Source of the DNA: JAFECT01 sp035551675
GTDB taxonomy: Bacteria; Pseudomonadota; Alphaproteobacteria; Caulobacterales; Caulobacteraceae
NCBI GenBank assembly: GCA_035551675.1
Contig: DASZMV010000056.1
Coordinates: 116,375-180,374 of the forward strand
Direction of reading: 5' to 3'
Length of the DNA stretch: 64,000 nt
The translations under genes were made by a program, and so were the position numbers. How positions within the stretch are numbered: the stretch's first letter is position 1; every line of letters starts with the position of its first letter. A model generated the notes under the pieces. That model saw only the letters and a program-made list of their open reading frames with translations. It was not told the origin of the DNA and did no database searches. Of this stretch, positions 33,553-42,752 are shown piece after piece.

Positions 33553-35502
33553 CTACTTCCTTGGCGCCAGGATGTCGTCCAGCCGCGCCGGCACGGCCGG
33601 ATCGCGCTCCAGGTGCGGGTAGCGCAGGCCGCCGTGGTAGTCGATGGCGACCGTGCGATAGCGCTTGCCGTCCTTGATCAAAAGCTCGATCGGCGCCGAT
33701 CCGGCCTTGGCCGCGGTGATCGCGGTCTTCAGGTCCTCGGGATCGAACGCCACGCCGTTCACCGCCACGATCTGCGCGCCCGCGATCAATCCGACCTTGA
33801 ACGCGGGACTGTTCCACAGCACGTCGCCGATAGCGCCCTCGTGGTTGAGGTTCAGGCCGATCGAATAGGTGAAGTCTTCGCTCTTGCGCCGCGCATTGGC
33901 AGACTTCTCGTAGGAGGAAGGCGTATCGGTATAGATCAGGCGATAGCCGCCGCGCGCAATGCCGTCGAGCGGCGCGCCCGGTCCGTGGCCCAGAAGCCGC
34001 GTACGCAGGAACCCGGCCCAGTCGTAGGGGGCGACCGAATTCAGCGTCGCGACCACATCCTCGAACCGATAGGGGTCGGTGACGAAACTGCCGTTGTGCA
34101 CGCCGAAGAAGGCGCGGGCGAAGTCGTCGAGCGACTTTTGGCCATGGGTCAGCTCGCGGATCTTGGTGTCGGCGTCGAGCCAGATGAGCTGGCCCTCGGA
34201 ATAGTAGTCTTCGCTGCGCTGCCAGCTCCGCCATGGCTCCGGTCGGCGCATGGACAGGATCGGATCCTCCGTCGTGTCCTCCAGCGCGCGCCACTCACGC
34301 CCGATGCGGTGGTCATAGGTCGCGGCGACCCCGGCAATTGCGTCCAATGTCTGTTGCCTGGTGAGCAGGCCCGAACGCGCGGCCAGCACATAGCCCCAGT
34401 ACTGCGTCTGGCCCTCGTAGACCCAGAGCAAGGAGTCGCGCATGGGCACGTTGAAGTTCGGCGTCCACAGGTCCGCGGGCCGGCGGAACTTGCCGTTCCA
34501 CGAGTGGGTGTATTCGTGCGCGAGCAGGTCGCGGGACGCGGCGTTCTTGTCCCACTCGGTGAAATAGGTCGGCGTGGTGCCGTCCTCGCTCGATTGGTGA
34601 TGCTCCAGCCCGTTGCCGCCCATCTGGTCGGACAGCGAGAACAGGAAATCGTAGTGGTTGTAATGGTGCGAGCCGTAGAGCTTGTACGCCTGCTGCACGA
34701 GCTGCTTGTGGATGTCGATCTGCGCCGGCGTGGCGTCGAGCTGCTCGGGCTTGTCGGCGATGACGTCGAGACTGACGCGCGCCGGACCACCCGGATCGAG
34801 ATCGAACTGGCGATAGTAACGCCCCGCGATCAGCGGACTGTCGACCAGGGTGTTCAAGGACGTGTTCTTGAAATAGGTCACGTCGGGAAGAGTCTTGTCG
34901 TGGACGGGTTCTACTTCGAGCGCCGTCGCAGGCGTCCAGCCCGTCGGCAGTTTCACGCTCGGCGCAAACATGATGTCGCGCGAGAAATACCCCGCGGGAT
35001 AGAGCACCACCGCGTTCCACTCCACGTTCAACATCTCCGGCGCGACGACGATGCGGCCTTGGCGCTGTTCGGTGGGCGACAGGAACTGGAACTCGACGTC
35101 GAGCTGGGTCGCGCCCTGGGGCACGTTCACGTGAAAGGCATAGACGTCCACCGGATCGCGCGTCCACTCCACCCGCTGACCGCCTGCGTGGATGATCAGG
35201 CCGGCGAACTTGTCGATCGGGCCGGTCGGACCGTGATTGCCCGGCAGCCATTTGGGATAGAGCAGGGTCATGGGCCCGGGGCCGGTGACCGGGATGGTCT
35301 CGTGAACGTTGAAGATGCGGCGATCGAGGTCGGTGGCGTCGACCTGCAGGCCGATGGTCCCCGGGTAGGCCACATCCCTGGGGAACGGGATTTCAGAGGA
35401 CGGCGGCAGCGGTTGGGGCTGGGGCGGAGCGTCCTGGGCGGCGAGCGGACCTGCGGCGGCCAAAACCGCAGCGAACGATACGGATGCCAGAAAGGTTTTC
35501 AC
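33553..35502 (-). CDS. exported M61-family (glycyl aminopeptidase-like) metalloprotease with PDZ domain
   Basis: 649 residues from GTG 35502, chosen because GGGGGAG lies just upstream; the longer reading frame adds no sensible signal. Residues 1 to about 22 are a signal peptide (FLASVSFAAVLAAAGPLAAQ). The M61 zinc site is LLAHEYTHSW (His329, Glu330, His333), with a downstream Glu in VYEGQTQYWG. The C-terminus (from about residue 550) is a PDZ domain: GLNLNHEGAIGDV, GLIAGAQIVAVNG. It trims peptides with N-terminal Gly/Ala in the periplasm. Convergent with the epimerase gene (3 bp). Confidence 0.92.
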   Translation of the reverse strand: MKTFLASVSFAAVLAAAGPLAAQDAPPQPQPLPPSSEIPFPRDVAYPGTIGLQVDATDLDRRIFNVHETIPVTGPGPMTLLYPKWLPGNHGPTGPIDKFAGLIIHAGGQRVEWTRDPVDVYAFHVNVPQGATQLDVEFQFLSPTEQRQGRIVVAPEMLNVEWNAVVLYPAGYFSRDIMFAPSVKLPTGWTPATALEVEPVHDKTLPDVTYFKNTSLNTLVDSPLIAGRYYRQFDLDPGGPARVSLDVIADKPEQLDATPAQIDIHKQLVQQAYKLYGSHHYNHYDFLFSLSDQMGGNGLEHHQSSEDGTTPTYFTEWDKNAASRDLLAHEYTHSWNGKFRRPADLWTPNFNVPMRDSLLWVYEGQTQYWGYVLAARSGLLTRQQTLDAIAGVAATYDHRIGREWRALEDTTEDPILSMRRPEPWRSWQRSEDYYSEGQLIWLDADTKIRELTHGQKSLDDFARAFFGVHNGSFVTDPYRFEDVVATLNSVAPYDWAGFLRTRLLGHGPGAPLDGIARGGYRLIYTDTPSSYEKSANARRKSEDFTYSIGLNLNHEGAIGDVLWNSPAFKVGLIAGAQIVAVNGVAFDPEDLKTAITAAKAGSAPIELLIKDGKRYRTVAIDYHGGLRYPHLERDPAVPARLDDILAPRK

Positions 35503-35628
35503 GCGAACTCCCCCAATAGTGCAATGCTCTTCGCCGGATGGCGCGGTGTTTGATTGTTCTTGTTCAACCAAGAGCCCTTGTCCAGGGCCGTATGATTCAC
35601 GCGACGTCGCAGGCGATTCCGGCGGACG

Positions 35629-36846
35629 TCAGTGATCGCCGTTCGGTTTGGACGTGGTCTGACGCACAGGACCGCTTTCCTTGGCCCCGGGATTGTCGGT
35701 CTTGGCCGGCGCGGACTGGTTGTTGGTCGGGGCGGCGTTCTTCATAGCCTTGATCAGCCGAAGCGCGGTCTTGGTATTGGCGCTGTCGGGATGGGCGATG
35801 GCATAGGCCATCAGATCCTCGGCCGTCGCCTTGTCGAGGGCGGCCTTGAAGTCGGAATCGTCGGTGGCATCGTGGGCCGGCTCGCTCGCGACCGCGGGCG
35901 CCGTCTGCACCGTCTTCTGGGCGATGACCGCGCGGCTCTGCACCGCATGGTCGGAACAGCCGGCCAGGCAGATGCGCGAGATCGAGGACAGGTTCAGCCA
36001 GGGCGTCTGGCCGGTCATCTTGCCGACGTCGGTTCCTACCTGGTCGAGCATATCCAGCACTGACATGTTCGGGCTCTCGATCCAGGCCAGCAAGGTTTCG
36101 GTGTAGGGACTGTGACGCCCCTTGCCATCGGACGCCTCGGCGCCGGGCGAGGTCGCGAACGCGATCACGGTCCGGGGCAGACTGGTGCTCGCCGCCGGCA
36201 GGTTGGTGCGCCCGTCGATGCCCTTGTGCGCGCCGTAGAGCAGCGCCTCCCACGGATTGTCGCGACAGGCGTCTAGGATGATCAGGTTCATGCCGCTCTG
36301 CCCGGGCACGCGAAGCTGCTGGAAGATGTTGCCCAGCGGCTCGGCGTAGCCCTGGATCACCAGCTTTTGTCCCTCCGCGTCCATGGCGCTGAGGTCCTGG
36401 TTCATCGGCAGCTTGGCGCCCGCCGGGATCAGATAGGTTTCGCCGCCGACCTCGATGCCGTGCCCCGAATAATAGACCACCACGATGGTGTTGGGTCCGG
36501 CCGCCTTCACGTCCGCGCCGAACTTGGCCAGCGCGAAGTTCATGTCGGACAAGCTGGCGTTGGTGACCTCCGTGACCTTGAAGTGCAGCCGCTCGAGCGA
36601 GTCCTTCATGTCGGCGGCGTCGTTCACGGTGTTGGGCAGGTCCACCGCGTAGCCGCCCTGCTGGGAGACGCTCTCGGGCGTGTCCAGCTTGCCATCGAGA
36701 TTGTAATCGGCGTTGCCGATCACCAGCGCCAGACGCGCCGGCTCGTCGTTGGCCGCCTGGACCGCGGCCTGGGCGAGCGGCGCCGCCCGCGCCATCGGCG
36801 CGGCCAGCAGAAGCGCTGCGATGAAGGCGCACCGCCAAAGCCCCAT
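35629..36846 (-). CDS. secreted caspase-like (C14/metacaspase) protease
   Basis: 405 residues with a signal peptide (residues 1-21). The caspase domain spans about 38-300: ALVIGNADYN at the start, catalytic His129 in VYYSGHG and Cys194 in ILDACRDNPW, both intact. The remaining ~110 residues are Ala/Thr-rich and low-complexity. RVIAFATSPG-like segment TVIAFATSPGAEASDG is typical of bacterial caspase homologues. The enzyme would cut after basic or acidic residues outside the cytoplasm; the target is unknown. It diverges from the lipoprotein/CHASE2/FecR operon. Confidence 0.93.
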   Translation of the reverse strand: MGLWRCAFIAALLLAAPMARAAPLAQAAVQAANDEPARLALVIGNADYNLDGKLDTPESVSQQGGYAVDLPNTVNDAADMKDSLERLHFKVTEVTNASLSDMNFALAKFGADVKAAGPNTIVVVYYSGHGIEVGGETYLIPAGAKLPMNQDLSAMDAEGQKLVIQGYAEPLGNIFQQLRVPGQSGMNLIILDACRDNPWEALLYGAHKGIDGRTNLPAASTSLPRTVIAFATSPGAEASDGKGRHSPYTETLLAWIESPNMSVLDMLDQVGTDVGKMTGQTPWLNLSSISRICLAGCSDHAVQSRAVIAQKTVQTAPAVASEPAHDATDDSDFKAALDKATAEDLMAYAIAHPDSANTKTALRLIKAMKNAAPTNNQSAPAKTDNPGAKESGPVRQTTSKPNGDH

Positions 36847-37140
36847 GGCGTCCCCCTAAGGCGTCAGAGCCTAGCAAATACCGGCGCAATTTGAAGGGGC
36901 CGCGGCCCCGGGCGGGCCGTGGATTGAAAAAACCGCATGCGCTCTGCCTAAACCATTTCGATTCAAGGGGAAGGGTGCGGAAACGAAGAAACAGCCTCCG
37001 CGGCCCGACAGCCTTGCGCAAGCGAAGGGAGTCCCGTTCGCCCAACGGCGTTCGTTGCCGCCTTCCCGCCCCTCGGCTAAGCTCCTCCCACGGGCGAACC
37101 CAGGGGGAATCGGGCCGCCTGCAGCCTGGAGGGGGCGTCC
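36847..37140. promoter_or_regulatory. 294-bp divergent promoter region, caspase gene and lipoprotein/CHASE2/FecR operon
   Basis: Both genes have strong Shine-Dalgarno stretches: agggggac before the caspase ATG (minus strand) and ggaggggg before the lipoprotein ATG. A perfect 14-base palindrome, GGGGCCGCGGCCCC, lies at 36896-36909, 50-63 bases from the caspase start. It has no T-run on either side, so it is not an intrinsic terminator; an operator or an mRNA hairpin is possible. A ttgaaaaaacc patch follows at 36934-36944. Confidence 0.5.
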
Positions 37141-38448
37141 ATGCGGCGGATGGGGATCGCTATCCTGGGGTCGTTGATGCTCGGCGGGTGCTCGATGGCG
37201 CCCCTGATTACGCCGGCGGCCATCGAGTACAATCAGGTCGAAGAGGATGTGAACAACCAGATCCTGGTGACCAACATTCTGCGCGCCCGCGACGGCGCTC
37301 CGATCTACCTGGCCGAATTCCAGAACATCCACGTCAGCTTCACCGGCACCGTCGGCACCGGCAACGTCACCGTGCCCTTCGGCCGCGGCAAGGTTCCCAA
37401 CGCCAAGTCCTACAGCGCGCTTCCCAACGCCTCGTTGGTTACCGCGCCTTCGTTCGACGCGACCCAACTCGACACCCAGCAATTCACCCTGGGCATGCTG
37501 AAGCCGGTCGATCCCATGAACTGGGAGTACTACTGGCACCGCAACTACTCGCCCCAGATCCTGCTCCACCTGTTCCTGGCCAGCATCAGTCAGGGCACCA
37601 ACACCTATAACAACAACCCCTGCGTCTCCAGCTCGGCCAAGGCGTCGTGCGACGTCTATGCCTCCTTCACGGGACAGGTCGACAAGCTGGCGGACAGCGG
37701 CGTCTATCTGAACATCTTTTCGACGCTGACGCCGACGGAGCTGAAGGATCCGACCAAGATTCCCGATGGCGTGAAGGTCGTCCTGATCGACGGCAAGTCG
37801 ATCGCCTTCCAATCGTCTGCGTCGCAGGTCGCCATCTGCACGCCGCCGCAGGGCGACCCGCGCCAGGTCGCCGACATGTTCACCCGACTGACCCGCTATC
37901 AGGTCGATCCCTGCCCCGCCGCCGGGGGCGCAAAGGCGACGCCGGCCACAGGCTCGAGCGCATCGCAGTCGCTGTTGTCCAGCGGCGCGGGCGCGCAGGG
38001 GCCGTCAGCCTCCGGCTCCGCGCTCAGCCCCGACGACATGGCCATGTTCGCCTGCACCCATCGGCAGGTGGTGCAGTGCAAGCGCTCCTGGGCCGAGCTG
38101 CAGGAATCCTCCGTCGAAGGCGGCGGCTATGTGCTGCGCTCCGTCGACGGGATCCTTCGTTACCTCGGCCGCGTGCAACAGGTGGTCGACGAGACGCCCG
38201 GCCCCGACAACGCGATGAAAGGCGTCACATGGACCGAGAACGGGGCGAAGCAAACGCTGTTTCAGTTGCATCGCGAACCTGGCCTCGACCGCATCGCGGT
38301 GAACTATCGCGGTCAGCGTTATTATGTGCGCCAGGGCGATCCGAACGATCACACGCTCGAGGTCCTGGCGCTGGTCAACCAGCTGATCAACGCCAACAAG
38401 AACGCCAGCGAAATCCCCTCCACCAAGGCGGTTCAGATTCTTCCCTGA
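37141..38448 (+). CDS. lipoprotein of unknown function
   Basis: 435 residues. The signal ends in the lipobox LMLGGC (Cys17), so it is a lipoprotein; residue +2 is Ser, which favours the outer membrane. The N-terminal part of about 200 residues starts with AIEYNQVEEDVNNQILVTNILRARDGAPI, a helical region followed by beta-rich sequence. Residues 270-305 are a Ser/Ala-rich low-complexity linker. I do not recognise the fold. It heads a plus-strand operon with CHASE2 and FecR-domain genes and diverges from the caspase gene, and it may be the outer-membrane receptor or anchor of that system. That is inference. Confidence 0.85.
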   Translation: MRRMGIAILGSLMLGGCSMAPLITPAAIEYNQVEEDVNNQILVTNILRARDGAPIYLAEFQNIHVSFTGTVGTGNVTVPFGRGKVPNAKSYSALPNASLVTAPSFDATQLDTQQFTLGMLKPVDPMNWEYYWHRNYSPQILLHLFLASISQGTNTYNNNPCVSSSAKASCDVYASFTGQVDKLADSGVYLNIFSTLTPTELKDPTKIPDGVKVVLIDGKSIAFQSSASQVAICTPPQGDPRQVADMFTRLTRYQVDPCPAAGGAKATPATGSSASQSLLSSGAGAQGPSASGSALSPDDMAMFACTHRQVVQCKRSWAELQESSVEGGGYVLRSVDGILRYLGRVQQVVDETPGPDNAMKGVTWTENGAKQTLFQLHREPGLDRIAVNYRGQRYYVRQGDPNDHTLEVLALVNQLINANKNASEIPSTKAVQILP

Positions 38449-38476
38449 CCCGGACGTGAGTTCAACACGAGCGAAC

Positions 38477-40051
38477 ATGGCCGACGCGACCAGTCCAACG
38501 ACTCACGGCCCGTTCGTGCACGCGGTCATTCACTGGCTCACGGGCGTGGTGTTCGCGGTCCTGTTGTCGCTCGCGATCCTGCTCGTCGGCCCGCACGTGC
38601 CGGTGCTGAGCGACTTCCTCTCGACCATGGAGGTGAAGGGCGTCGACGCCGCCATGCGCGTGCGCCTGATGTCGGAAGGCGATCGCGGCTTCACCGATGC
38701 CGGCGCCCAGCCGGGTTACGTCTTCCTCGACATCGATCCCGCCGCCTGCGCGGCCGCGCACGGCGGCGCGCGCTGCGCCACGCGTTCGCCCGCCGATCCG
38801 GCGCTGGCCGCCCGCGTCGCGACAGCCGCCCTCGCCGCCGATCCTCGCGTGGTGATTGTCGACGTCGCGCTGTGGGATAACGACCCCGACACGCCCACCA
38901 CGGCCTATAGCGCGGCGTTCGAAGCTCTCGCCGCCGCCGCCAAGGCGCATCCCGAAACGCGCGTCATCGCGGTCGCGCCCTTCCGCCCGACGGGCGCGGA
39001 CCGTTCCGGCGTCGTCGACTGGACGCTTGTGCCGCCGCCGCTCGCGAAGGACTCGATCACCTTCGCGCCGTCCTTCGCCTGGCGCGGCGCATACGAGAAC
39101 GACGGCGTCATGCGCCGCTATCCATCGACGGTGCTGGCGCAAGATCCGCCCAACGACCCGACCGCGCGCGAGACGCCGACCCTGCCTTACCTCTCGGCGC
39201 TCTACGCCGACGCCGACCACGACCAGAGGAAGCTGAAGGCGGTCGACTGCCTCTACCGATCGCTCATCGGGCCCGAACCGATCGCCTGTCCCACGGCCGC
39301 GGCACTTCCCGCGGTGCATCCGCTCGACGCCGGGCTGAAGGCCGGTGAGGAACAACGCATCCTCTATTCCCTGCCGTCCCTCGTTCCGGGGCCGGACGGC
39401 CAGCGGCCGTTCCAGGCGGCGCAGCTCCAGGGCCGCTACGACCTCTATCCGGTCTCGGCCATGCTCGACGAGCACGACCAGCTGCGCCAACCGGTGCTGT
39501 TCAAGGACAAGATCGTCATAGTTTCGACCAGCGCGCTCACCGCGCTCGATCACCACGACACCCCGCTCGGCGACATGGCCGGCGCCGAGGTGGTGTTGAA
39601 TGCCGTGAAAGCCTTTCTGGACAAGGGGATCCTCCACGAACCCGGCCTCGGCGCGCGCCTGGAGCATGAGGCGGTGGTCATCGGCGCCTCCTCCCTGCCC
39701 TACCTCGTCTTTTGGGTGCTATATTTCCAGATCGGAGCGCTGATGCGCCGGTCGCGGGCGGGGATGGTCATCCAGCCCCTGTTCGCCACGGTGGGGTTCG
39801 TCGTGACCGTCGCCGCCGCCATGGCGCTGGCGGCCGTGGTCACGGTCTGGCCCCTGAGCAAGGGCTTCGAGGAAGGGTTCGCGCTTGAGTTCTTCACGCC
39901 GATCTTCGCCCTGTCGCTGGAGGGGTTCGCCGAAGGCGCGCGCTGGGCGATCGACCGCATCGAGCACACGGTCGAACGCGTCGTCGTGTACACGCACCAT
40001 CGCTTGACCCACCAGGGTAAGGCGCACAACGGTTCAGAGGGGGAGACGTAG
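38477..40051 (+). CDS. CHASE2-domain membrane protein without output domain
   Basis: 524 residues from ATG at MADATSPT; a GTG seven codons upstream is possible. One TM (about residues 15-40) leads to a large periplasmic CHASE2 sensor domain (about 45-385), with YVFLDIDPAACA and a KIVIVSTSALTALDHHDTPLGDMAGAEV-like end (quoted in part). Three TMs follow, at about 395-490. Characterised CHASE2 proteins then carry a cyclase, kinase or GGDEF domain; this one stops after a further ~35 residues. It may signal through another protein. It lies 28 bp after the lipoprotein and 1 bp before the FecR-domain gene. Confidence 0.9.
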   Translation: MADATSPTTHGPFVHAVIHWLTGVVFAVLLSLAILLVGPHVPVLSDFLSTMEVKGVDAAMRVRLMSEGDRGFTDAGAQPGYVFLDIDPAACAAAHGGARCATRSPADPALAARVATAALAADPRVVIVDVALWDNDPDTPTTAYSAAFEALAAAAKAHPETRVIAVAPFRPTGADRSGVVDWTLVPPPLAKDSITFAPSFAWRGAYENDGVMRRYPSTVLAQDPPNDPTARETPTLPYLSALYADADHDQRKLKAVDCLYRSLIGPEPIACPTAAALPAVHPLDAGLKAGEEQRILYSLPSLVPGPDGQRPFQAAQLQGRYDLYPVSAMLDEHDQLRQPVLFKDKIVIVSTSALTALDHHDTPLGDMAGAEVVLNAVKAFLDKGILHEPGLGARLEHEAVVIGASSLPYLVFWVLYFQIGALMRRSRAGMVIQPLFATVGFVVTVAAAMALAAVVTVWPLSKGFEEGFALEFFTPIFALSLEGFAEGARWAIDRIEHTVERVVVYTHHRLTHQGKAHNGSEGET

Positions 40052-40052
40052 C

Positions 40053-40904
40053 ATGACGCGCATCGCCAACCTGATTGCAGCGCCCGCGCTCGCGGCGCTG
40101 CTGCTCGCCGCCGCCGCCCAGGCCGCGCCTGAGACGCCGCATGTCGGCATCGTGGGCCAGGTCATCGCCATCACCGGCGGCGCGACCGTCACCCATGCCA
40201 ACGGCCAGAAGCTCGCCGCCGAACCCTATCAGCCGCTCTACACCGGCGACCTCGTGCAGGTCACCGCCGCCAACGGAAGCGCGACGCTCGAATTCGCCGG
40301 CGGCGGCGACGTCAAGGTCACCCACGCCCAGCCGTATCGCGTGAACGCGCGCGGCGCCGGCGGCAGCGCGTCGACCTTCATGACCTTCATGCAGAAATGG
40401 GGCTACGTGCTGCAGCCCAAAACCGGCATGCACACTGAATCCACTACGCCTAAGGGCGTGCGCAGCGCCGTCGCCAGCGGCCTCGCCGCGAGCCGCTATC
40501 TCCCGCTCACGAAACAGCAGATGTATCGCGCCCGCATCCTGCCGGTGGTCTGGATGGGCGATCCGGCCGCGGTGGTGCTGAAGGACGGCACGGGCAATGT
40601 CGTCGCCCAGGCGGCGCCCGGCCAGAACGGGTTCGCCCTGGTCGACTGCAAGAAGAGCCTGCCGGCCGGCGAGTACCAGATCGAGATCGGCGCCCAGCCC
40701 TCCGGGCCCCTGGTCATCCAGGTCACCGTGGTCCAGACCACGCCGCCGTCCGCCTCGACCAACGAAGAAGGGGCCATGCAGGCCGCCGACGCCCTCGACG
40801 GCGCCCCCGGGGGGCGGCTCCAGGCGCTCGCCCAGCTGCAGAACCTTGCCGAGAAGAGCTATCTGGCCAGCGCGGTTATGAAGGCGGTCCAGGCGGGCGA
40901 ATAG
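40053..40904 (+). CDS. FecR-domain exported protein
   Basis: 283 residues. Residues 1 to about 24 are a signal peptide ending AQAA. The FecR-like domain spans about 33-105: GIVGQVIAITGGATVTHANG, LYTGDLVQVTAANGSATLEF and DVKVTHAQPYRV. Stand-alone FecR domains without the sigma-regulator TM helix are thought to be binding modules in the envelope. The C-terminal 150 residues are unrecognised and contain beta-rich then helical sequence. One base separates it from the CHASE2 gene, so translation is coupled. It probably forms a complex with the CHASE2 protein and the lipoprotein. Confidence 0.82.
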   Translation: MTRIANLIAAPALAALLLAAAAQAAPETPHVGIVGQVIAITGGATVTHANGQKLAAEPYQPLYTGDLVQVTAANGSATLEFAGGGDVKVTHAQPYRVNARGAGGSASTFMTFMQKWGYVLQPKTGMHTESTTPKGVRSAVASGLAASRYLPLTKQQMYRARILPVVWMGDPAAVVLKDGTGNVVAQAAPGQNGFALVDCKKSLPAGEYQIEIGAQPSGPLVIQVTVVQTTPPSASTNEEGAMQAADALDGAPGGRLQALAQLQNLAEKSYLASAVMKAVQAGE

Positions 40905-40967
40905 GGTAGCATTGCGCCCAGACTCAAGCGGCGGGCGCCTAACGACCCGACGCGGCAAGGGACGGGC

Positions 40968-42128
40968 ATGACGCACACACCCGGCGGCGAACCGCCGCCA
41001 CACGAGGCGCACCACGAGCCGCACCACACCCACGGGCACGACTACGCCTATGCGGTCCTGCAGTCGCGCCAGCTCGGCCGCATCGCGACCAGCGCTTCGG
41101 TCCTGGCCATCATCGCGACGATCATATCGCTCTGGCTGCTCCGCAACCTGCTGACGCCGCTGATCGTGGCCGTGTTCCTGATGATCCTGATCGATTCCGT
41201 CTCGCGCCAGGTCGCGCGCGTGGCGCCTTGGACGCCGGAGTGGATGCGGGTCAGCGCGGGCTTCGTACTGATGCTCCTGCTGATCGCGCTCGCCGCTACG
41301 GTTTCTGTTCGTTCGGTGCACGGTTTCGCCCTCGAACTGGGCGCGGCGAAATACAAGCTCCTGACCATGGTCGACTCGGCGACCGCGCAGTTGCCGTTCT
41401 CGATTGCGTCCGCCGACACCATGCTCCACAGCATCGACGTCAAGGCCTTCGTCTTCGGCGTCCTCGGCAAGGCCGGACATCTCACCGAGAGTACGCTGCT
41501 GGGCGCCATCTATCTCGGCTTCCTTCTCGCCTCGCGCGCCGCCTTCCGGCACAAGGTCGAGTTGCTGTTTCCCGACAAGCAGTCGCGCGGCCACGCCCAG
41601 CGCGTGATCCAGCGCGTGCGTCAGAGCACCGAGGACTACATCGGCCTGCAGACGCTCAAGGCGGTGGTGCTCGCGGTCATCGCCTGGGGGATCATGGCGG
41701 CGTTCGGTCTGCACAACGCTATCTTCCTGGCCTTCCTGATCCTGCTCGTCGCCTACATCCCGATCATCGGGCCGGCGGCGGCGGTGGTGGTTCCCACGGT
41801 CCTCGCCATCCTGCAGTTCGACATGACCTGGCGTCCGCTCGCGCTCTATGTCCTGTTACAAGGGCTCGTGGTCGCACTCGACAGCGTGCTTCTGCCGCGC
41901 ATGCAGGCGGAGAAACTCGACGTCGATCCGGTGGTGGTGCTGCTGTCGCTGGGTTTCTGGAGCCTGATCTTCGGCGTCACCGGCGCCCTTTTGTCGACCC
42001 CGCTCACGGTCATCGTCATCGCCATCGCGGGCGAGACCCAGTCCCTGCGTTGGCTCGCCATCATGCTCAGCAAGGGCGCCCGCAAGGCTGAACTCGTCGC
42101 CCGGGAAACGGAGCCCGCCACGCCATGA
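40968..42128 (+). CDS. AI-2E family transporter
   Basis: 386 residues. A His-rich N-terminal tail (HEAHHEPHHTHGHDY) precedes eight TM segments: VLAIIATIISLWLLRNLLTP, then VAVFLMILIDSVS, the long soluble loop 120-190, and the C-terminal gating block LILLVAYIPIIGPAAAVV. This is the AI-2E/YdiK/PerM superfamily. Transport of autoinducer-2 is shown for few members, and others move ions or permeate lipids, so no substrate is assigned. Its stop overlaps the GST start by 4 bp. Confidence 0.9.
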   Translation: MTHTPGGEPPPHEAHHEPHHTHGHDYAYAVLQSRQLGRIATSASVLAIIATIISLWLLRNLLTPLIVAVFLMILIDSVSRQVARVAPWTPEWMRVSAGFVLMLLLIALAATVSVRSVHGFALELGAAKYKLLTMVDSATAQLPFSIASADTMLHSIDVKAFVFGVLGKAGHLTESTLLGAIYLGFLLASRAAFRHKVELLFPDKQSRGHAQRVIQRVRQSTEDYIGLQTLKAVVLAVIAWGIMAAFGLHNAIFLAFLILLVAYIPIIGPAAAVVVPTVLAILQFDMTWRPLALYVLLQGLVVALDSVLLPRMQAEKLDVDPVVVLLSLGFWSLIFGVTGALLSTPLTVIVIAIAGETQSLRWLAIMLSKGARKAELVARETEPATP

Positions 42129-42751
42129 TCGTCGTCCATCATCTGGAGAACTCCCGCTCCCAGCGCATCCTGTGGCTGCTCGAGGAGCTCGGACTCAAGT
42201 ACGACATCAAACGCTACGCCCGTGATGCGACCACGCGTCTGGCGCCGCCGGACCTGAAGGCCGTACATCCGCTGGGAAAATCGCCAGTGATCACCGACGG
42301 CAAGCTCACCGTCGCGGAGTCCGGCGCGGTGGTCGAGTACCTGATCCGCCGCTACGGCCGTCACCGCCTGATGCCGTCCGAGCACGGCGCCGATTTCGTC
42401 TCCTATCTGCAATGGATGCACTATGCCGAGGGCTCCGTCGCCCTGCCCATGCTGCTGGCGCTCTACGTCGGGCGCCTCGGCGACGCCGGTGCGCCGTTGC
42501 AGCCGCGCATCCAGAGCGAGATCGCCAACCACTTCGGCTACATTGAGCAATCGCTCGCCGGCCGTGACTTTTTGGTCGGCAAGAGCCTAACCGGCGCCGA
42601 CATCCAGATGTCCTTCCCCCTCGAAGCCGCCGACGCGCGCGGCCGCCTGAAAGACTATCCCAACGCGGCGCGCTATCTCGCAGCGCTCCAGGCCCGCCCC
42701 GCCTACAAGCGAGCGCTCGAACGCGGCGGAGCGTACGACCTGAAGTTCTAG
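42125..42751 (+). CDS. glutathione S-transferase
   Basis: 208 residues. N-terminal thioredoxin fold: IVVHHLENSRSQRILWLLEEL has a Ser at the catalytic position, typical of beta/Theta-like bacterial GSTs, followed by the cis-Pro in LGKSPV and VAESGAVVEYL for glutathione binding. The C-terminal helical domain includes FLVGKSLTGADIQMSFPLEAA. It conjugates or transfers glutathione; the partner substrate is unknown. Translationally coupled to the AI-2E-type gene. Convergent with the BNR-repeat gene, 1 bp apart. Confidence 0.92.
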   Translation: MIVVHHLENSRSQRILWLLEELGLKYDIKRYARDATTRLAPPDLKAVHPLGKSPVITDGKLTVAESGAVVEYLIRRYGRHRLMPSEHGADFVSYLQWMHYAEGSVALPMLLALYVGRLGDAGAPLQPRIQSEIANHFGYIEQSLAGRDFLVGKSLTGADIQMSFPLEAADARGRLKDYPNAARYLAALQARPAYKRALERGGAYDLKF

Positions 42752-42752
42752 G

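Noticed and set aside
33613..35553. 646-residue open frame opposite the M61 protease
   Set aside because: Antisense shadow. The minus strand has the HEYTH site, signal peptide and PDZ domain.
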